Shown here: piece after piece, positions 11,656-22,182 of the stretch
How positions within the stretch are numbered: position 1 is the stretch's first letter
Layout of the letters: every line of letters begins with the position of its first letter
NCBI GenBank assembly: GCA_933207985.1
Contig: OW240912.1
Location: forward strand, 230,777,619 to 230,841,618
Direction of reading: 5' to 3'
Length of the DNA stretch: 64,000 nucleotides
DNA from: Pelobates cultripes
Taxonomy: Eukaryota > Chordata > Amphibia > Anura > Pelobatidae
Notes under the pieces: model-generated
The model's input: the letters and a program-made list of their open reading frames with translations, nothing else
Told to the model about the DNA's origin: nothing
The model's database searches: none
Translations under genes and position numbers: made by a program

Positions 11656-11905
11656 TACACTGATCAGCCACAACATTAAAACCACTGACAGGTGAAGAGA
11701 TTAGATTTTTACACTGGTACTTGTCAAGGGTGAGATATATTGGAAAACAAGTGAACAGTCAGTTTTTAAATTTCATGTTTTGGAAGCAGGAAAACTGGGC
11801 AAGCAAAACAATCTGAGTCACTTTGACAAGGGACAAAGAGTTATGATTAGACGTCTGGGTCATAGTATCTCCAAAATGGCAAGTTTTGTGGGGTTCCCTG
11901 CTATG

Positions 11906-13532
11906 CAGGGCTGGACTGGCCCACCGGGATACCGGGAAATTTCCCGGTGGGCCGCAGCACCTGGGGACTGCAGAGCTCTTACTCCCTATAGAGAGGGAGC
12001 CCTGCAGCCATTTTTAAGAATATCGAAGCCACCGGCCGCATGTCTGTGTGGTGATTACTCACTTTGCGGCCAGCGGCCCCATCTCCTGTGCTGGCAGCTG
12101 GCAGTATCAGTGAGTGTGCCAGGCGGCCGCCTAAGCGATCCAGCAGCACACTCACTGATACTGACAGCAGTATAGCTGTCAGCACAGGAGGACTGAGGGA
12201 GGGGGCGGAGCTAACTACAATGCTCCCTCGCGGTTCCCACAATTCCCAGCATCTACACATCATAGAGTAGTGATTACTACTCCACCCCCTCCCTCAGTCC
12301 TTCTGTGACAAAATCAGCAGGCACACAGAAACAGAGGTGAAGGGGGAAGGTGGAAGGGGGGACGATGACAAATAGAGGGGTAATAGAGACACAGGGGAAG
12401 TGGGGGACACAGAGACAGATGGGGTAATAGAGATACACAGGGGAAGATGGGACAAATAGAGGGGTAATAGAGAGACACAGGGAAAGGGGGGACACAGAGA
12501 CAGATGGGGTAATAGAGAGACACAGGGAAGAGGGGACAAAGAAACAGAGGGGTAATAGAGAGACACAGGGGATCGGGGGACAAAGAAACAGATGGGTAAG
12601 AGAGACAGTGGAAGAGGGACAAAGAGAGAGGGGTAAGAGAGACACAGGGAGGAAAGGGGGAAGAAAGACACAGGGAGGAGAGGGGAGAAAGAGACATACA
12701 GAAGGTTTGTTGGGGGGAAAAAGAGACAGAGTGACTGGGAGAAGAGAAAGAGGCCCACAGAGTCTGGAGTTAGAAAGAGACACACAGATGGGATTTGGAA
12801 GGGGAGAAGGACAAATTGGCTGGGGCTAAGACATACACAAAAGGGGCTGGGGGAAATAGAAATACAGAGGCTGGAGAAGGGTAAAAACACACAGGGACTG
12901 GGATGAAGTAAAAGATGAACAAGGGTCACTGTAAGAGAAAAAAAGGAGACAAGATACACTAAATGAGGTAAACGTAATAGACGTAAATTGATGTGATCCT
13001 GACAGTAATACACACACACATATATATATATATACACACACACATATTGATGTGTGTATTGGTAACATATATAATTATGCCTATAATATTTACACATATA
13101 TTAATATACATTTATATATGCATAATACGCACATAAATGTCATTAATATATACATATATGTAATGAGCACGTATTGGCCCAGTCTTGTTGCTAGTTGCAT
13201 ACTCATGCACAATAACATATTCAAAGATAAGATCACTTCTTTTTTTTCAGTTGTGCAACTGCATACATTCACCATTTCAGTCCCATTACTAAAATGTCCT
13301 TAATAGACCAAAGTAGTTGTACTGAAACATTGATTACATGCAAGTGTACGTCTGCTTAAAATAAAGGCGCTCTTTTGTTTATTTTGAAGCCCTATATGCA
13401 TTCTTTTGTTGGAGTAATAGTTTTCAATTTTATTTTTTCAACCTATATCAGCACACTATGCTGGCGTGACGCATTATTGGGCTGGTATAGAATTTTTTTC
13501 CAGGGCTGCTTTTAGTTCCCAGTCCGGCCCTG
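11906..13532. mobile_element. Non-autonomous hAT (CAGGGCTGGACTGG family)
   Basis: The termini CAGGGCTGGACTGG and CCAGTCCGGCCCTG are flanked by an 8-bp target duplication, ctgctatg at 11898-11905 and ctggtatg at 13533-13540 (7 of 8 match). This is diagnostic of hAT. The element sits within the transposase gene of the Tc1-like element, so it is younger. It contains a palindromic GC-rich core (11940-12290), a purine-rich minisatellite and a CA/TA microsatellite (13008-13056). No transposase is present. Confidence 0.9.
12310..12960 (+). repeat. Purine-rich minisatellite
   Basis: About 650 bp of strongly G/A-biased plus strand built from variants of GGGGTAATAGAGAGACACAG and GGGGGACACAGAGACAGA, with a period near 50 bp at first and then more diverged. 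The minus-strand Ser/Pro/Leu-rich frames over it are repeat artefacts. Confidence 0.85.
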
Positions 13533-13930
13533 CTGGTATGCAGTGATTAGGACCTACCAAATTGGTGCAAGGAAGAGCAAACAGTGAACCAGCGTTAGGG
13601 TGATGTGCTCCCAAGACTTATCTACGTACTTAAGGAGTTAGGGCTAGCCCATCTGGACCGATCTAACAGAGGAACTACAGTAGTTCAAATTGCTGAAGAA
13701 CTTCATGCTGGCTATGATAAAAAGGTGTCAGAACACACAGTGTATCACAGTTTGCTGCATGCATTTGGCTTAGCTTAGATGCAGATAGGTCAGAGTGCCC
13801 ATGATGACCCCTGTCCGCCACCAAAATAACTTTCAATGGGGACCATGGTGTAATGGAACAAGGTTGCCTGGTCTAGTGAATCATGTTTTCTTTTAGGTCA
13901 ACTGGTCCTCTTTTTTCACACATTAGGGCT

Positions 13931-14740
13931 CCTAATCTAAGAGTTGCCTTTTCTTAAATATTATGGGAAACACTGTAACTGCAATGTTTCCTGACTTTGA
14001 TCATACACAGTATATCGGATTTCAGAGGAGCCTCCATTTTGGCCTTAAACTATTGGGTGAGATTTACCCGGTTTATATACAATAGTTTTATGTTTTATTT
14101 TATTTTTCCATTTTTGTGTGTATACAGCTAATAACATAATACCATAGCTGATACTGGAAGGTTTACTCGTATACTTATATACTCATTTTTTTCTTCTTTT
14201 CCTTGGACTTTTTTTCTTTTTTTCATTGTATTCCATTATATTTTTCTATTGTTTACTTATTTCTCGAATTGTTTTTTTTTTTTTCAAAACATTATGCTAG
14301 AAGACTGTCTTGTTATTGATAGATATTTTAATCCAAGATAATTTAAAAAAAGAGATATTTTTGCATATGCTACTTTTTATTTTTTGTGGATAAAAAATGT
14401 AATCATTGAGGCTATCCTTACAATATTTACCAATAATATTTACTTATAATTGGCATTGTTCATATTTTAAACAGCATATGAGTTATGACAATTGCCTGTA
14501 TACATCCTATGCTAGTGGTTGTACTTTGGAACAGTATCAAAATAGTATCAAAATATGAATGTGGGGTCATAACCAGGGGTCTTGATTACAGATCAGTCTA
14601 TTGGCAGCCTTAAAATATTTAGCAAATTACATCATAAACCAGTTTAGGTGCCAGTTTAGATGAGGCAAAGCTAAGGCAAACATTGTAAATGTAAACAAGA
14701 AGTTGAAAGGTGTCCCACCTTGAAAAGTAGGAGGCACATA
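13931..14740. other. No recognisable feature
   Basis: AT-rich with several T runs (14200-14285). No coding or repeat-end evidence was seen. Confidence 0.4.
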
Positions 14741-14930
14741 TACAAACTGTTGTAATTCCTACACCGTTCACCTGATTTTGATGTAAATACCCTCAACTTA
14801 AAGCTGAAAGTCTGCAGTTAAAGCACATCTAATTCAGTTCATTTCAAATCCATTGTGGTGGTGTATAGAGCCAAAAAGATTAGAATTCTGTCGATGTCCC
14901 AATATTTATGGACTTGACTGTATTTGTAAG
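14741..14930 (+). mobile_element. Tc1/mariner 3' end fragment
   Basis: It contains AAGCTGAAAGTCTGCAGTTA, then TTTCAAATCCATTGTGGTGG, and ends CAATATTTATGGACTTGACT at about 14902-14921. These blocks form the familiar 3' terminal part of a Tc1-like family of fish and frogs. No transposase codons were recognised and the other end is absent. Confidence 0.7.
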
Positions 14931-16354
14931 TAAAATTATAACTTTATACTGTGTAATAGAGGCTACAAGATGAGCTTGTCTTTCCATAATTCAATCTGTT
15001 CACGCATGTATTTAAAATTCCAAGAACTGAACTTCATTAGTAGTTAGGATATTAAAAGATTTTAATTGTTAGCCATTTTTATTGAATCCAGTTCTGACAC
15101 AATTTGCATCTAACTATTAGATTTACAGAAGGCAGTTTTTTACATATTCAAAAAATATGTATTTCCTTAGAACAATAAAACTCTAAAACAAAAACCAAAT
15201 GTTTATCATCATCACTTTTCTTTCCAAAATGTGTCCGCTGGCAAACCTTTAGACAGATGTTTATTTTTTTGCATTCCAAATCTGGTGGGATATTGCAAAG
15301 CCCATATTTCTCTAAGGGTTTGGCAAAGCATTTAATGTTGCAGTTCAGATTATATCACATCATATCAATGTTCATAAGGCAACACGATGTTTAGAAAGAA
15401 AGAGTTTCTGTTCGTTTGATGAACAGAAACACTTCCTACAGCAAGAATAAAATCTTACCAAAGAATAAAGTAATTTATTTTAAACAGTAAATCTAGCTAT
15501 AAAAGTGAATAATCCCCATCATTTTATGTATATTCAATACAGTTTCAGAATTAAGCATCTTGCCTAGAAAAATTCCAAAAAACATTCTGACAATAAATGA
15601 TAATCTTGTGTTAACAATACACGCAAAATAAATACCATTATCATGAAGTGGATTTTTCACATGTGGGGAGCAATGATAGGCTTAAAAAGCTCTTCCTATC
15701 TCTGTTGCCCACTCTGCTTTAACAGCCACAGCAAGAACATATAGACTGTAGGCCTTGGGGTGGCCCCATTTGTTTTCTAAAAAGGTTTGTTGCAACCCAG
15801 ACAGCATACACCAACTATATGCAACACAACTGCAACTACAATAATCTGTAATGGTTATAGTGCTTACAGTGCCCCTTAAAATGTGTCAGAAATTAAACTA
15901 TACAACCTAAATGTGCACACGGTAAAGAAAAAGCTAGACACAATTTATAACCAGGTTAAAGAAGTCAATGAGGTCACAGCAACAGAAAATAATTAGAAAA
16001 AGATCAATATCAACAACAAACACAATTATGTCAGCACTATAATCATATAATGTTTTGTGCTTACACTGCATTAAGAAACAATTCAAATGCAATACACAAT
16101 GTAATTAACTATGATTTACTAAAATGCACGTAGGTTAAACAAAATATTGGTAGCAGGTTTTATTCTTACTAAACAGCAAGTAGAACAGAAACCTTATGGA
16201 TGTGAATAAACACATCAAGGTATGTGCGCTTGCCAACTAATTGCAGTGGTACCCACAATTACTGGATGCTTATGTTGGCACTCAAATTTTTTAGTTTTTT
16301 GTTGCTATTTTTTTATTTTATTATTATTTATTTATTTGGAATTTCTGCTGACAT
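14931..16354. other. No gene; one short hairpin
   Basis: Mostly AT-rich sequence with no recognisable element. It contains the hairpin at 15404-15430. Confidence 0.4.
15404..15430. repeat. Perfect 10-bp hairpin
   Basis: The arms GTTTCTGTTC and GAACAGAAAC are separated by a 7-nt loop, with a few more pairs outside after one mismatch. It is too short for a typical miRNA precursor and may be a MITE remnant. Confidence 0.5.
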
Positions 16355-16645
16355 AATTATGCCCATAAAAGTGATAAAAAATCATTCGGCCCATCTAGTC
16401 TGCCCAATTTTCTAAATACTTTAATTAGTCCCTGGCCTTATCTTAAGTCTAAGATAGCCTTATGCCTATCCCAGATATGCTTAAACTCCCTCACTGTGTT
16501 ATCCTCTTCCATTTCCGCTGGAAGCCTATTCCATGCATACACTAGTCTCTCTGTAAACTAATACTTCCTGAAATAATTTTTACAATTTGTCCTACTAATT
16601 TAAAATGATGTCCTCTTCTTGTGGTAGTTTTTCTTCTTTTAAAAA
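16355..16645 (-). mobile_element. 3' end of the shattered LINE
   Basis: The plus strand shows CATTCGGCCCATCTAGTCTG, then CCTTATGCCTATCCCAGATA and GGAAGCCTATTCCATGCATA, the reverse complement of the C-terminal and 3' end of the Rex1/CR1-type LINE also seen at 28741-29100. On the minus strand the last protein blocks (an RRKTTTRR-like start, then W-N-R-A-like residues) are recognisable but full of stops. It joins the mariner-type element at 16646. Confidence 0.75.
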
Positions 16646-16879
16646 TACACCCTGTTCCAAATTATTATGCAAATGATATTTTTCTTATATACCTAAATAA
16701 TTGATGTAAATAACAGTCAGCATAATTCTCATGTTCTCAATAGAAATGAGCGAACACGAACTGTAAAGTTCAGGTTCGTATTGAACATTACGATTTTTGG
16801 ACCATGAACCTGAACCCGAACCCGGATATTTCAGTAACAGTTCGAGTTCAGTGTTCGGCGATTTAATGGCGCATTTTGA

Positions 16880-17060
16880 AAAGCTGCAGGGCAGCCAATC
16901 AACAAGCGTTTAACTCATGTGCCATTAGAAGCCATCACAGCCATGCCTACCAATGGCATGGCTGTTATTGGCCAGTGCAGCATGTGACCCAGCCTCTATA
17001 TAAGCTGGAGTCACATGAGCTCTTATTAGTGTAGGGAGAGGATGCTGCAGCTGTGAGGGA
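16880..17060 (+). promoter_or_regulatory. Likely Pol II promoter of the hAT
   Basis: A TATA box, CTATATAAG, lies at 16995-17003. Upstream are TATTGGCC (an inverted CCAAT) and a dyad around CAGCCATGCC/GGCATGGCTG. E-box-like CATGTGAC (16981-16988) and GTCACATG (17010-17017) flank the TATA symmetrically. The related hAT on the other strand keeps the same TATA, CCAAT and upstream CATGTGAC at about 41215-41300. Conservation in two copies supports a real transposase promoter; activity today is unknown. Confidence 0.6.
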
Positions 17061-17279
17061 CAGATTAGGAAAGAATTCTTGTGTTGAATCTGCAAACTAC
17101 GGCGATTATTTTTATGGGTGCTATACTACATTTTTGTACCCTGCCCTGTGCCTAGTGCCACAGATAAATAAGCAATCAGTCTGTTTGTTAGGTGGGTACT
17201 TGCAACTGCATGTGTGCCAGGCACATTACTTTAATCATGTTCTGGTAGCTCAGTGGGCAACATGTAGGCATTTTTAAAT

Positions 17280-17870
17280 ACTGCTTTGACATTGCAGTTT
17301 GACAAATTCACATTTTTTTGGTGCTAAAAAGTAAATTTGGGGAGTGCACTTCATATCTGAGAGTCAAATAGAACCGTCAAATACTGTGGATACATCGCAC
17401 TTTGAAAAATTCTATTTTTTTATTTTTTTGTGTGCTAAATAGTACATTTCCTGCCTGAGGTGCACTTCATATCTGAGAGTCAAATAGAACTGTCAAATAC
17501 TTCTGTGACATAGCAGTTTGACTAATTCACATTTCTTTGGTGCTAAAAAGTAAATTTGGGGCATGCACTTCATATCTGAGAGTCAAATAGAACCGTCAAA
17601 TACTGTGGTTACATCGCACTTTGACTAATTCACATTTCTTTGGTGCTAAAAAGTAAATTTGGGCCGTGCACTTCATATCTGAGAGTGAAATAGAAACGTC
17701 AAATACTGTGGTTACATGGAACTTTGAAAAATTCAAATTTTTTGGGTGCTAAATAGTACATTTGCGGCCTACAGTGCATTTCTTGCAGTCCAATAAAACC
17801 GTTAAATACTACTGTTACATTGTTGGTTTAAAAAAAATCACCCTTTTTTTGTGCGTAATAGAACATTTTA
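17280..17870 (+). repeat. Tandem repeat of about 110-120 bp in the hAT 5' region
   Basis: Units contain GTGCTAAAAAGTAAATTTGG, then GCACTTCATATCTGAGAGTC, AAATAGAACCGTCAAATACT and a TTACATCGCACTTTGA block. About five diverged units are present here. The same array, expanded, occurs in reverse at 39275-41130. It lies between promoter and transposase. Confidence 0.85.
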
Positions 17871-18054
17871 TTTATTTATTATTTATTTATAAAATATTTT
17901 AACAGGAAAGATACATTGAGATTTCTCTAGTTTTCAAGTGTGTCCTGGGTCCACAAATCATTGCATTATTACATTAAGGTGCAATAAAATACAAAACCAA
18001 TATTAATACACAATAAATACAAAATTTAACATAGAACAGGTAGGAAATATATAA

Positions 18055-18483
18055 TCAACCATGACAGGTGCATTCTGTTTTGAGGTATGTAGAGAGGGAT
18101 CTCTTAAAGGACTTTAGCCTTAGGGAAGATTTTAAATTGAGCGGGAGGTCGTTCCACAATTGCGGTGCTCTGTAGGAGAAGGAGGATCGGGCCGCTTTCT
18201 TTTTGTATTGAGGTAGACTAAATAAAGTGTTGGTACTGTATCGGAGGTTATATGAAGTGGGAACAGCTGGGGAAAGCATTTTTTTCAGGTAGGGTGGGAG
18301 TTTCCCAGAAAAGCTCTTAAACACAAGGCTGGAAAGATGAAGGGTGCGTCTGGATTCCAGCGACAGCCAGTTTAGTTCTTTTAGCATGTCACAATGGTGA
18401 GTCCTATAATTACATTGTAGCACAAATCGGCGAGTTATACAATGTGTTGAGTTTATTAGTGTGGGATTGTGATGCAGATGCAT
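18055..18483 (-). pseudogene. Non-LTR reverse transcriptase, C-terminal region
   Basis: A minus-strand open frame of 142 codons contains CITRRFVLQC, then ELNWLSLESRRTLHLSSLVF, PPYLKKM, and AARSSFSYRAPQLWNDLPL. This is the post-polymerase 'thumb and tail' pattern of jockey/CR1/L2-type LINE proteins, where a LHWLP-like block is followed by an (A)P.LWN.LP block. Just upstream (about 18520-18490) DYEDVVYA matches the usual D-Y-(A/C)-(D/N)-(V/S) block. The catalytic palm is not present. Confidence 0.7.
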
Positions 18484-19065
18484 ATACTACATCCTCATAA
18501 TCAATGATTGGCATTAGCATTTGCTGTACAATCTTTTCCTTTACTGTAGGGCTTAGGCAGGATTTGTTTCTGTACAGGGCATCTAGTTTTGAATAAAGTT
18601 TAGATCATGGGTCGTCAACCTGGTCCCTACCGCCCACTAGTGGGCATTTCAGGATTCCAGGTGGGTGGTAGGGATTTTCTAATTTTGACAGATTGGGTGG
18701 GCGGGTGCGAGCCGGCAGTACCCCTGCGACCGGGTACCACCATCACCACTTGCAGCCCCGGCCCGCGCGGCAAACCGCTGGGGCCGCATATGGAGAGGTC
18801 CATCGGGTGGCCCATGCTGTCTGGGCCACCCGATGGATGTGGATTGTAAGGGGGCCCGGTCACCGCTGGGCGCTTTAATAGCGCAAACGAGCCTCCTGTT
18901 TTGCGCGTCATTCCTCCCAGCTAACACACAGACCGCACGGGAGGAAGGAGGAGGAGGGAGTCAGAGTGGGAACTCTGACTCCCATCCATCTGAGCTACCA
19001 CTGAACCCCAAGGAAAGTCACCCTCCTGCACCTTAAAGGTAGGAAACAGGAGGGTGACTTAAATA

Positions 19066-19425
19066 TAATGTGTGTGTTTGTTTGTGTATGTGTCTTTGTA
19101 TGTATGTCTTGTGTGTGTCTGTCTGTATGTATGTGTCTGTATGTGTCTTTGTATGTCTCTGTTGTGTGTGTATGTGTCTTTGTCTGTATGTGTGTCGTAT
19201 GTATGTTTGTCTTGTGTCTGTCTGTATGTGTGTATGTGTCTTTGTATGTATGTCTTATGTTTGTGTCTTTGTATGTGTGTGTCTGTATGCATGTCTGTGT
19301 GTGTCTGTATGTATGTGTTTGCCTGTCTGTCTGTATGTGTGTCTTGTGTGTGTGTGTGTGTATGTATGTGTGTCTTGTGTGTGTGTGTCTGTATGTATGT
19401 ATGTGTGCCTGTCTCTTATAGTGGG
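19066..19425 (+). repeat. TG/TATG microsatellite
   Basis: Interrupted TGTGTC/TATGTG repeats of the same type as in copy 1 but shorter. All Cys/Val-rich frames here are artefacts. Confidence 0.92.
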
Positions 19426-19561
19426 CTATAGTAAGTAATAGTAAGTGGGATACCTAGCTCAGCCTTCCTACTGGGCATTGCTATAAGGAAGGTTAAAAAA
19501 AAATTCAAAAAGGGGGGAAAAAAGGTGGGGAGGGGAATTGAGGAGGGGAGCTGACACACAG

Positions 19562-19699
19562 ATGAGAAATCATATTATGCGCAAACAGAGAAGTCGTCTG
19601 AATATCACCGAAAGAGGAGACCTTCGTTTGTTCCTTACGAAAATCTAACCAGATATCAAATATTTAGTCTTGCAGCATCAACCTCAAGGATCCCATTAA
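19562..19699 (+). pseudogene. hAT transposase C-terminal remnant with stop
   Basis: The same 45-codon tail as at 10350-10487 (RSRLN, DLRLF, KYLVLQH, final GSH). Here an in-frame TAA replaces the glutamate codon of the KIEP block. The conserved final codons and stop are kept. Confidence 0.7.
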
Positions 19700-20549
19700 T
19701 CACTAGTAAAGGTAATTTTTATTTACTTTATTGTTTTCTCATTAAACTTTATAAAGTTAAAAACATTATAAACATGCATTAAGTAGAAATAAAAAGATAA
19801 ATGTACGTACATTTATTTTTTTTTAAAACACCCTCCTTTCTAAAAAATATTTCGCACTTGCGCAAAAACTGGTGGACGGTAAGGAAATTTTTTCAACCAA
19901 AAAGATGCATTAGTGGGCGGTAGGTAGAAAAAGGTTGACTTCCACTGGTTTAGATGCAAGCTTTTCTATGTGCAGGCCAACATCATACCCAAGTATTTGA
20001 AAGAGTGGACTGCGGTCAGTGTGCCATTTGAGTTGGTTTTGATTGATAGGTGGGAATTGTGTAATTTGTGTAATTTAGGTACTGTTCAGGAAGAGTTTGT
20101 TTTTGCGATCCACTTTTCTACCTCTGTAAACTGGTCATTTGCGGCCTGCAGTGCATTTCTTGCAGTCCAATAAAACCCTTAAATACTACTCTCTCATTGT
20201 TGGTTTACAAAATCACACTTTTTGAGACAGTGAAGTAACTGTATTAATTACTCCTGTCACACTATTGTGTGACCTTTCTCTTACTGTCAGTGAACTTAAT
20301 TGTTGACTATTCGCGGTTACATTGTCGCCTGACATAAACCATCTGTTAGTTTGGGCCTGAGGCGGATAGCAGTTTGGCGCATGTCCTTCCACCACTGAGG
20401 ATTGCAGGGCATTTCTCTTTGCCTCCTGTTGCCTCCTCCTCCTGCTCCGCTTCTTCCTACTCTACCACCTCCTCATCCGGTCAGCTTAATACCTTCACCA
20501 CCAACTTCAGCACAGCAAGGGGGAAACGACAGCAGGCTGTTTTATATGT

Positions 20550-21990
20550 TTGGGGGGGAAACTCCACACTGCGCAGGAGCTGTGGACGAGCATAGAACAA
20601 CAGACCAGTGAGTGGTTGTTGCCACTGAGCCTCAGGCCCGGCCTGGTGGTGTGCAATAATGGGCGAAATCTCGTAACAGCTCTGAGCCTAGCCGGTTTGA
20701 CGCACATCTCTTGCCCGGCGCATGTGCTGAATTTGGTGATGCAGAAATTCCTGAAAAACTACCCAGATTTATCAGAGCTGCTGCAGAAAGTGTGGGCCGT
20801 CTGTGCGCACTTTTGGCATTCTCACCCTGCTGCTGCTCGCCTATCTGCGCTGCAGCGTAACTTCAGCCTTCCCGCTCACCGCCTCATATGCGACGTGCCC
20901 ACAAAGTGGAACTCCATCTTGCCCATGCTGGAGAGACTGTGCGAGCAGCAGAAGGCGATAGTGGAGTTTCAGCTGCAGCACGCATGGGTCAGTCGCTCTG
21001 CACCAGACTTGCCCTCCAATAGATCCTCGTTAAAGGATTTAAAGTGTACTCATTCCAAATACAGGGCCTCAAAAGAGTTCTGTATTGTTATTTATCGTCA
21101 CTACCTCCCCGTGTCGGGAATGAGTAATTGGCGTGCCTGCTGCCTTCCTTTGATGTGGTAGCCGTTTCTCAGGCTCCCTCTCTGGAATCAAACCCTGATT
21201 CCATATTACCCATGGTCACTATGGTAGGCACAGAAAGTAACATCGAAAGTTGATAGGGCAGACATCCAAATGTATCGTCGCTGTCACGGGGACATGCGAT
21301 CGGCCCTAGGTTATCTAGAGTCACCAAAGTGCCTGTGCAACGACTGTCATTCTAACTTGTGCTGATTACTGGGTGGCCACCCTGCTGGATCCCCGTTACA
21401 AAGACAACATTCCATCCTTAATTCCCTTACTGAAGCGTGATGGGAAGATGCGTGACTACAAGCGCACGCTGGTAAAAGCGCTGCTGAAGGCATTCCCAAC
21501 TGACACCGGGGGCTCAGTGGAAGCACAAGGCAAAGGCAGAGGAGGAGGAAGAGGTCGCCAACGCAGCTGGGGCACCGCCAGCACCTCAGAAGGCAGGGTT
21601 AGCATGGCCGAAATGTGGAAAAGCTTTGTCAGCACACCACAACAACCAGCAACACCAGCTGATATAGATCTTCTTAGCAGGAGGCAGCATTTCAGCAACA
21701 TGGTGGAACAGTACGTGTGCACATGCCTACACGTACTGACTGATAGGTCTGGCCCATTCAACTTCTGGGTCTCCAAATTGGGCACATGGCCTGATCTTGC
21801 CCTTTATGCCTTGGAGGTGTTGGCCTGCCCTGCAGCCAGTGTATTGTCTGAACGTGTGTTTCGCACGTCAGGGGGCGTTATCACAGACAAGCGCAGCCGC
21901 CTGTCCACAGCCAACGTGGACAAGCTCACCTTTATTAAAATGAACCAGGCATGGATCCCACCAGACTTTTCTGTACCTTGTGCAGAATAG
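20550..21990 (+). pseudogene. hAT transposase interrupted by rRNA sequence
   Basis: The first part (20550-21000) reads LWTSIEQQTSEWLLPL, VVCNNGRNLVTAL, CPAHVLNLVMQKFL, DVPTKWNSILPMLERLCEQ and HAWVSRS, matching the RNase-H-like core of hAT transposases. The usual aspartate of the DN(G/A).N motif appears as asparagine (CNNGRN). After the 18S insert, 21373-21990 gives WVATLLDPRYKDN, a Gly/Arg-rich linker, and the C-terminal hAT dimerisation domain: WPDLALYALEVLACPAASVL, SERVFRTSGG, RSRLSTANVDKL. A stop at 21988 ends it naturally. The N-terminal zinc finger was not recognised. It would cut and paste the hAT; it is broken. Confidence 0.88.
21001..21337 (-). pseudogene. 18S rRNA gene fragment inside the hAT transposase
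   Basis: On the minus strand this is a continuous piece of the 5' half of nuclear small-subunit rRNA. It includes CTTTGGTGACTCTAGATAAC, CTATCAACTTTCGATG, GGTTTGATTCCAGAGAGGGA and GAGCCTGAGAAACGGCTACC, CAAAGGAAGGCAGCA and CACTTTAAATCCTTTAACGA, ending in GGAGGGCAAGTCTGGTG. By eye about nine bases in ten match the vertebrate 18S sequence I remember, and many differences look like C-to-T decay. It is antisense to the transposase and replaces or splits its central region. It is not an expressed rRNA gene. Confidence 0.9.
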
Positions 21991-22182
21991 ACATTTATAC
22001 CAGCCTCACCCAGCCATTGTTATACTCAAGTGCACTTATTCTTTGTTTTCTTTTTTTATATGTCCCAATATTTTGGGGGTGACCCCAATTGTTTGCAGGG
22101 CACTTGTCCTACTCTTACCCCCCTTTTGCAGCCCTCTAGCCCTTTCCAGGACTTTTTTAGAGTCATTTTAGTGCCCAAAAGT

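Larger units (their letters stand above)
11780..13790 (+). pseudogene. Tc1-like transposase N-terminal part, split
   Basis: Before the hAT, the frame reads LSHFDKGQRVMIRRLGHSIS, the first helix-turn-helix of a Tc1 transposase, which binds the transposon ends. After the hAT (from 13541) the same protein continues with WCKEEQTVNQR, a stop, then LDRSNRGTTVVQIAEELHAG and KVSEHTVYHSLLHAFGL, the second helix-turn-helix. The catalytic DDE domain is lost apart from faint similarity to about 13915. Stops and truncation make it inactive. Confidence 0.82.
11658..13930 (+). mobile_element. Tc1-like transposon interrupted by a hAT
   Basis: It begins with CACTGATCAGCCACAACATT followed by AAAACCACTGACAGGTGAAG, the well-known terminus of a Tc1-like family, directly after a TA at 11656-11657. 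The sequence continues through the transposase N-terminal part, is interrupted at 11906-13532, resumes at 13541 and fades out near 13915. The right terminus is missing here; a 3' portion of the same family lies at 58216-59060 in reverse. Confidence 0.85.
18606..19947 (+). mobile_element. Non-autonomous hAT, GTCGTCAACC family, copy 2
   Basis: CATGGGTCGTCAACCTGG at the left and GGTTGACTTCCACTG at the right are bounded by a perfect 8-bp duplication, gtttagat (18598-18605 and 19948-19955). This fixes the family as hAT. The internal order is the same as copy 1 (9246-10737): GC-rich block, CACTGAACCCCAAGG module with GGTAGG (19000-19045), TG microsatellite, then the transposase C-terminal remnant. 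The GC-rich block also resembles that of the unrelated element near 38505-38610. Confidence 0.92.
17870..20118 (-). mobile_element. LINE fragment inserted in the hAT and split by another hAT
   Basis: A minus-strand LINE whose 3' tail is the ATTT/AAAT-type simple repeat at 17872-17905. It ends near 20118, where the hAT tandem repeat resumes (CATTTGCGGCCTGCAGTGC). It carries the C-terminal part of a non-LTR reverse transcriptase (18055-18590). A hAT (18606-19947, perfect 8-bp duplication) sits inside it. The family is of the jockey/L2 kind; I could not name it more precisely. Confidence 0.65.

Noticed and set aside
12277..13097. A 267-codon minus-strand Ser/Pro/Leu-rich frame
   Set aside because: It follows exactly the purine-rich minisatellite on the opposite strand, with several parallel frames open; a composition artefact.
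15404..15430. A microRNA precursor
   Set aside because: A 10-bp perfect stem with a 7-nt loop, about 17 pairs with mismatches at most; too short for a standard precursor.
21001..21337. A functional 18S rRNA gene
   Set aside because: Only about one fifth of 18S is present, it is decayed, antisense inside a transposase, and there is no 5.8S or 28S nearby.
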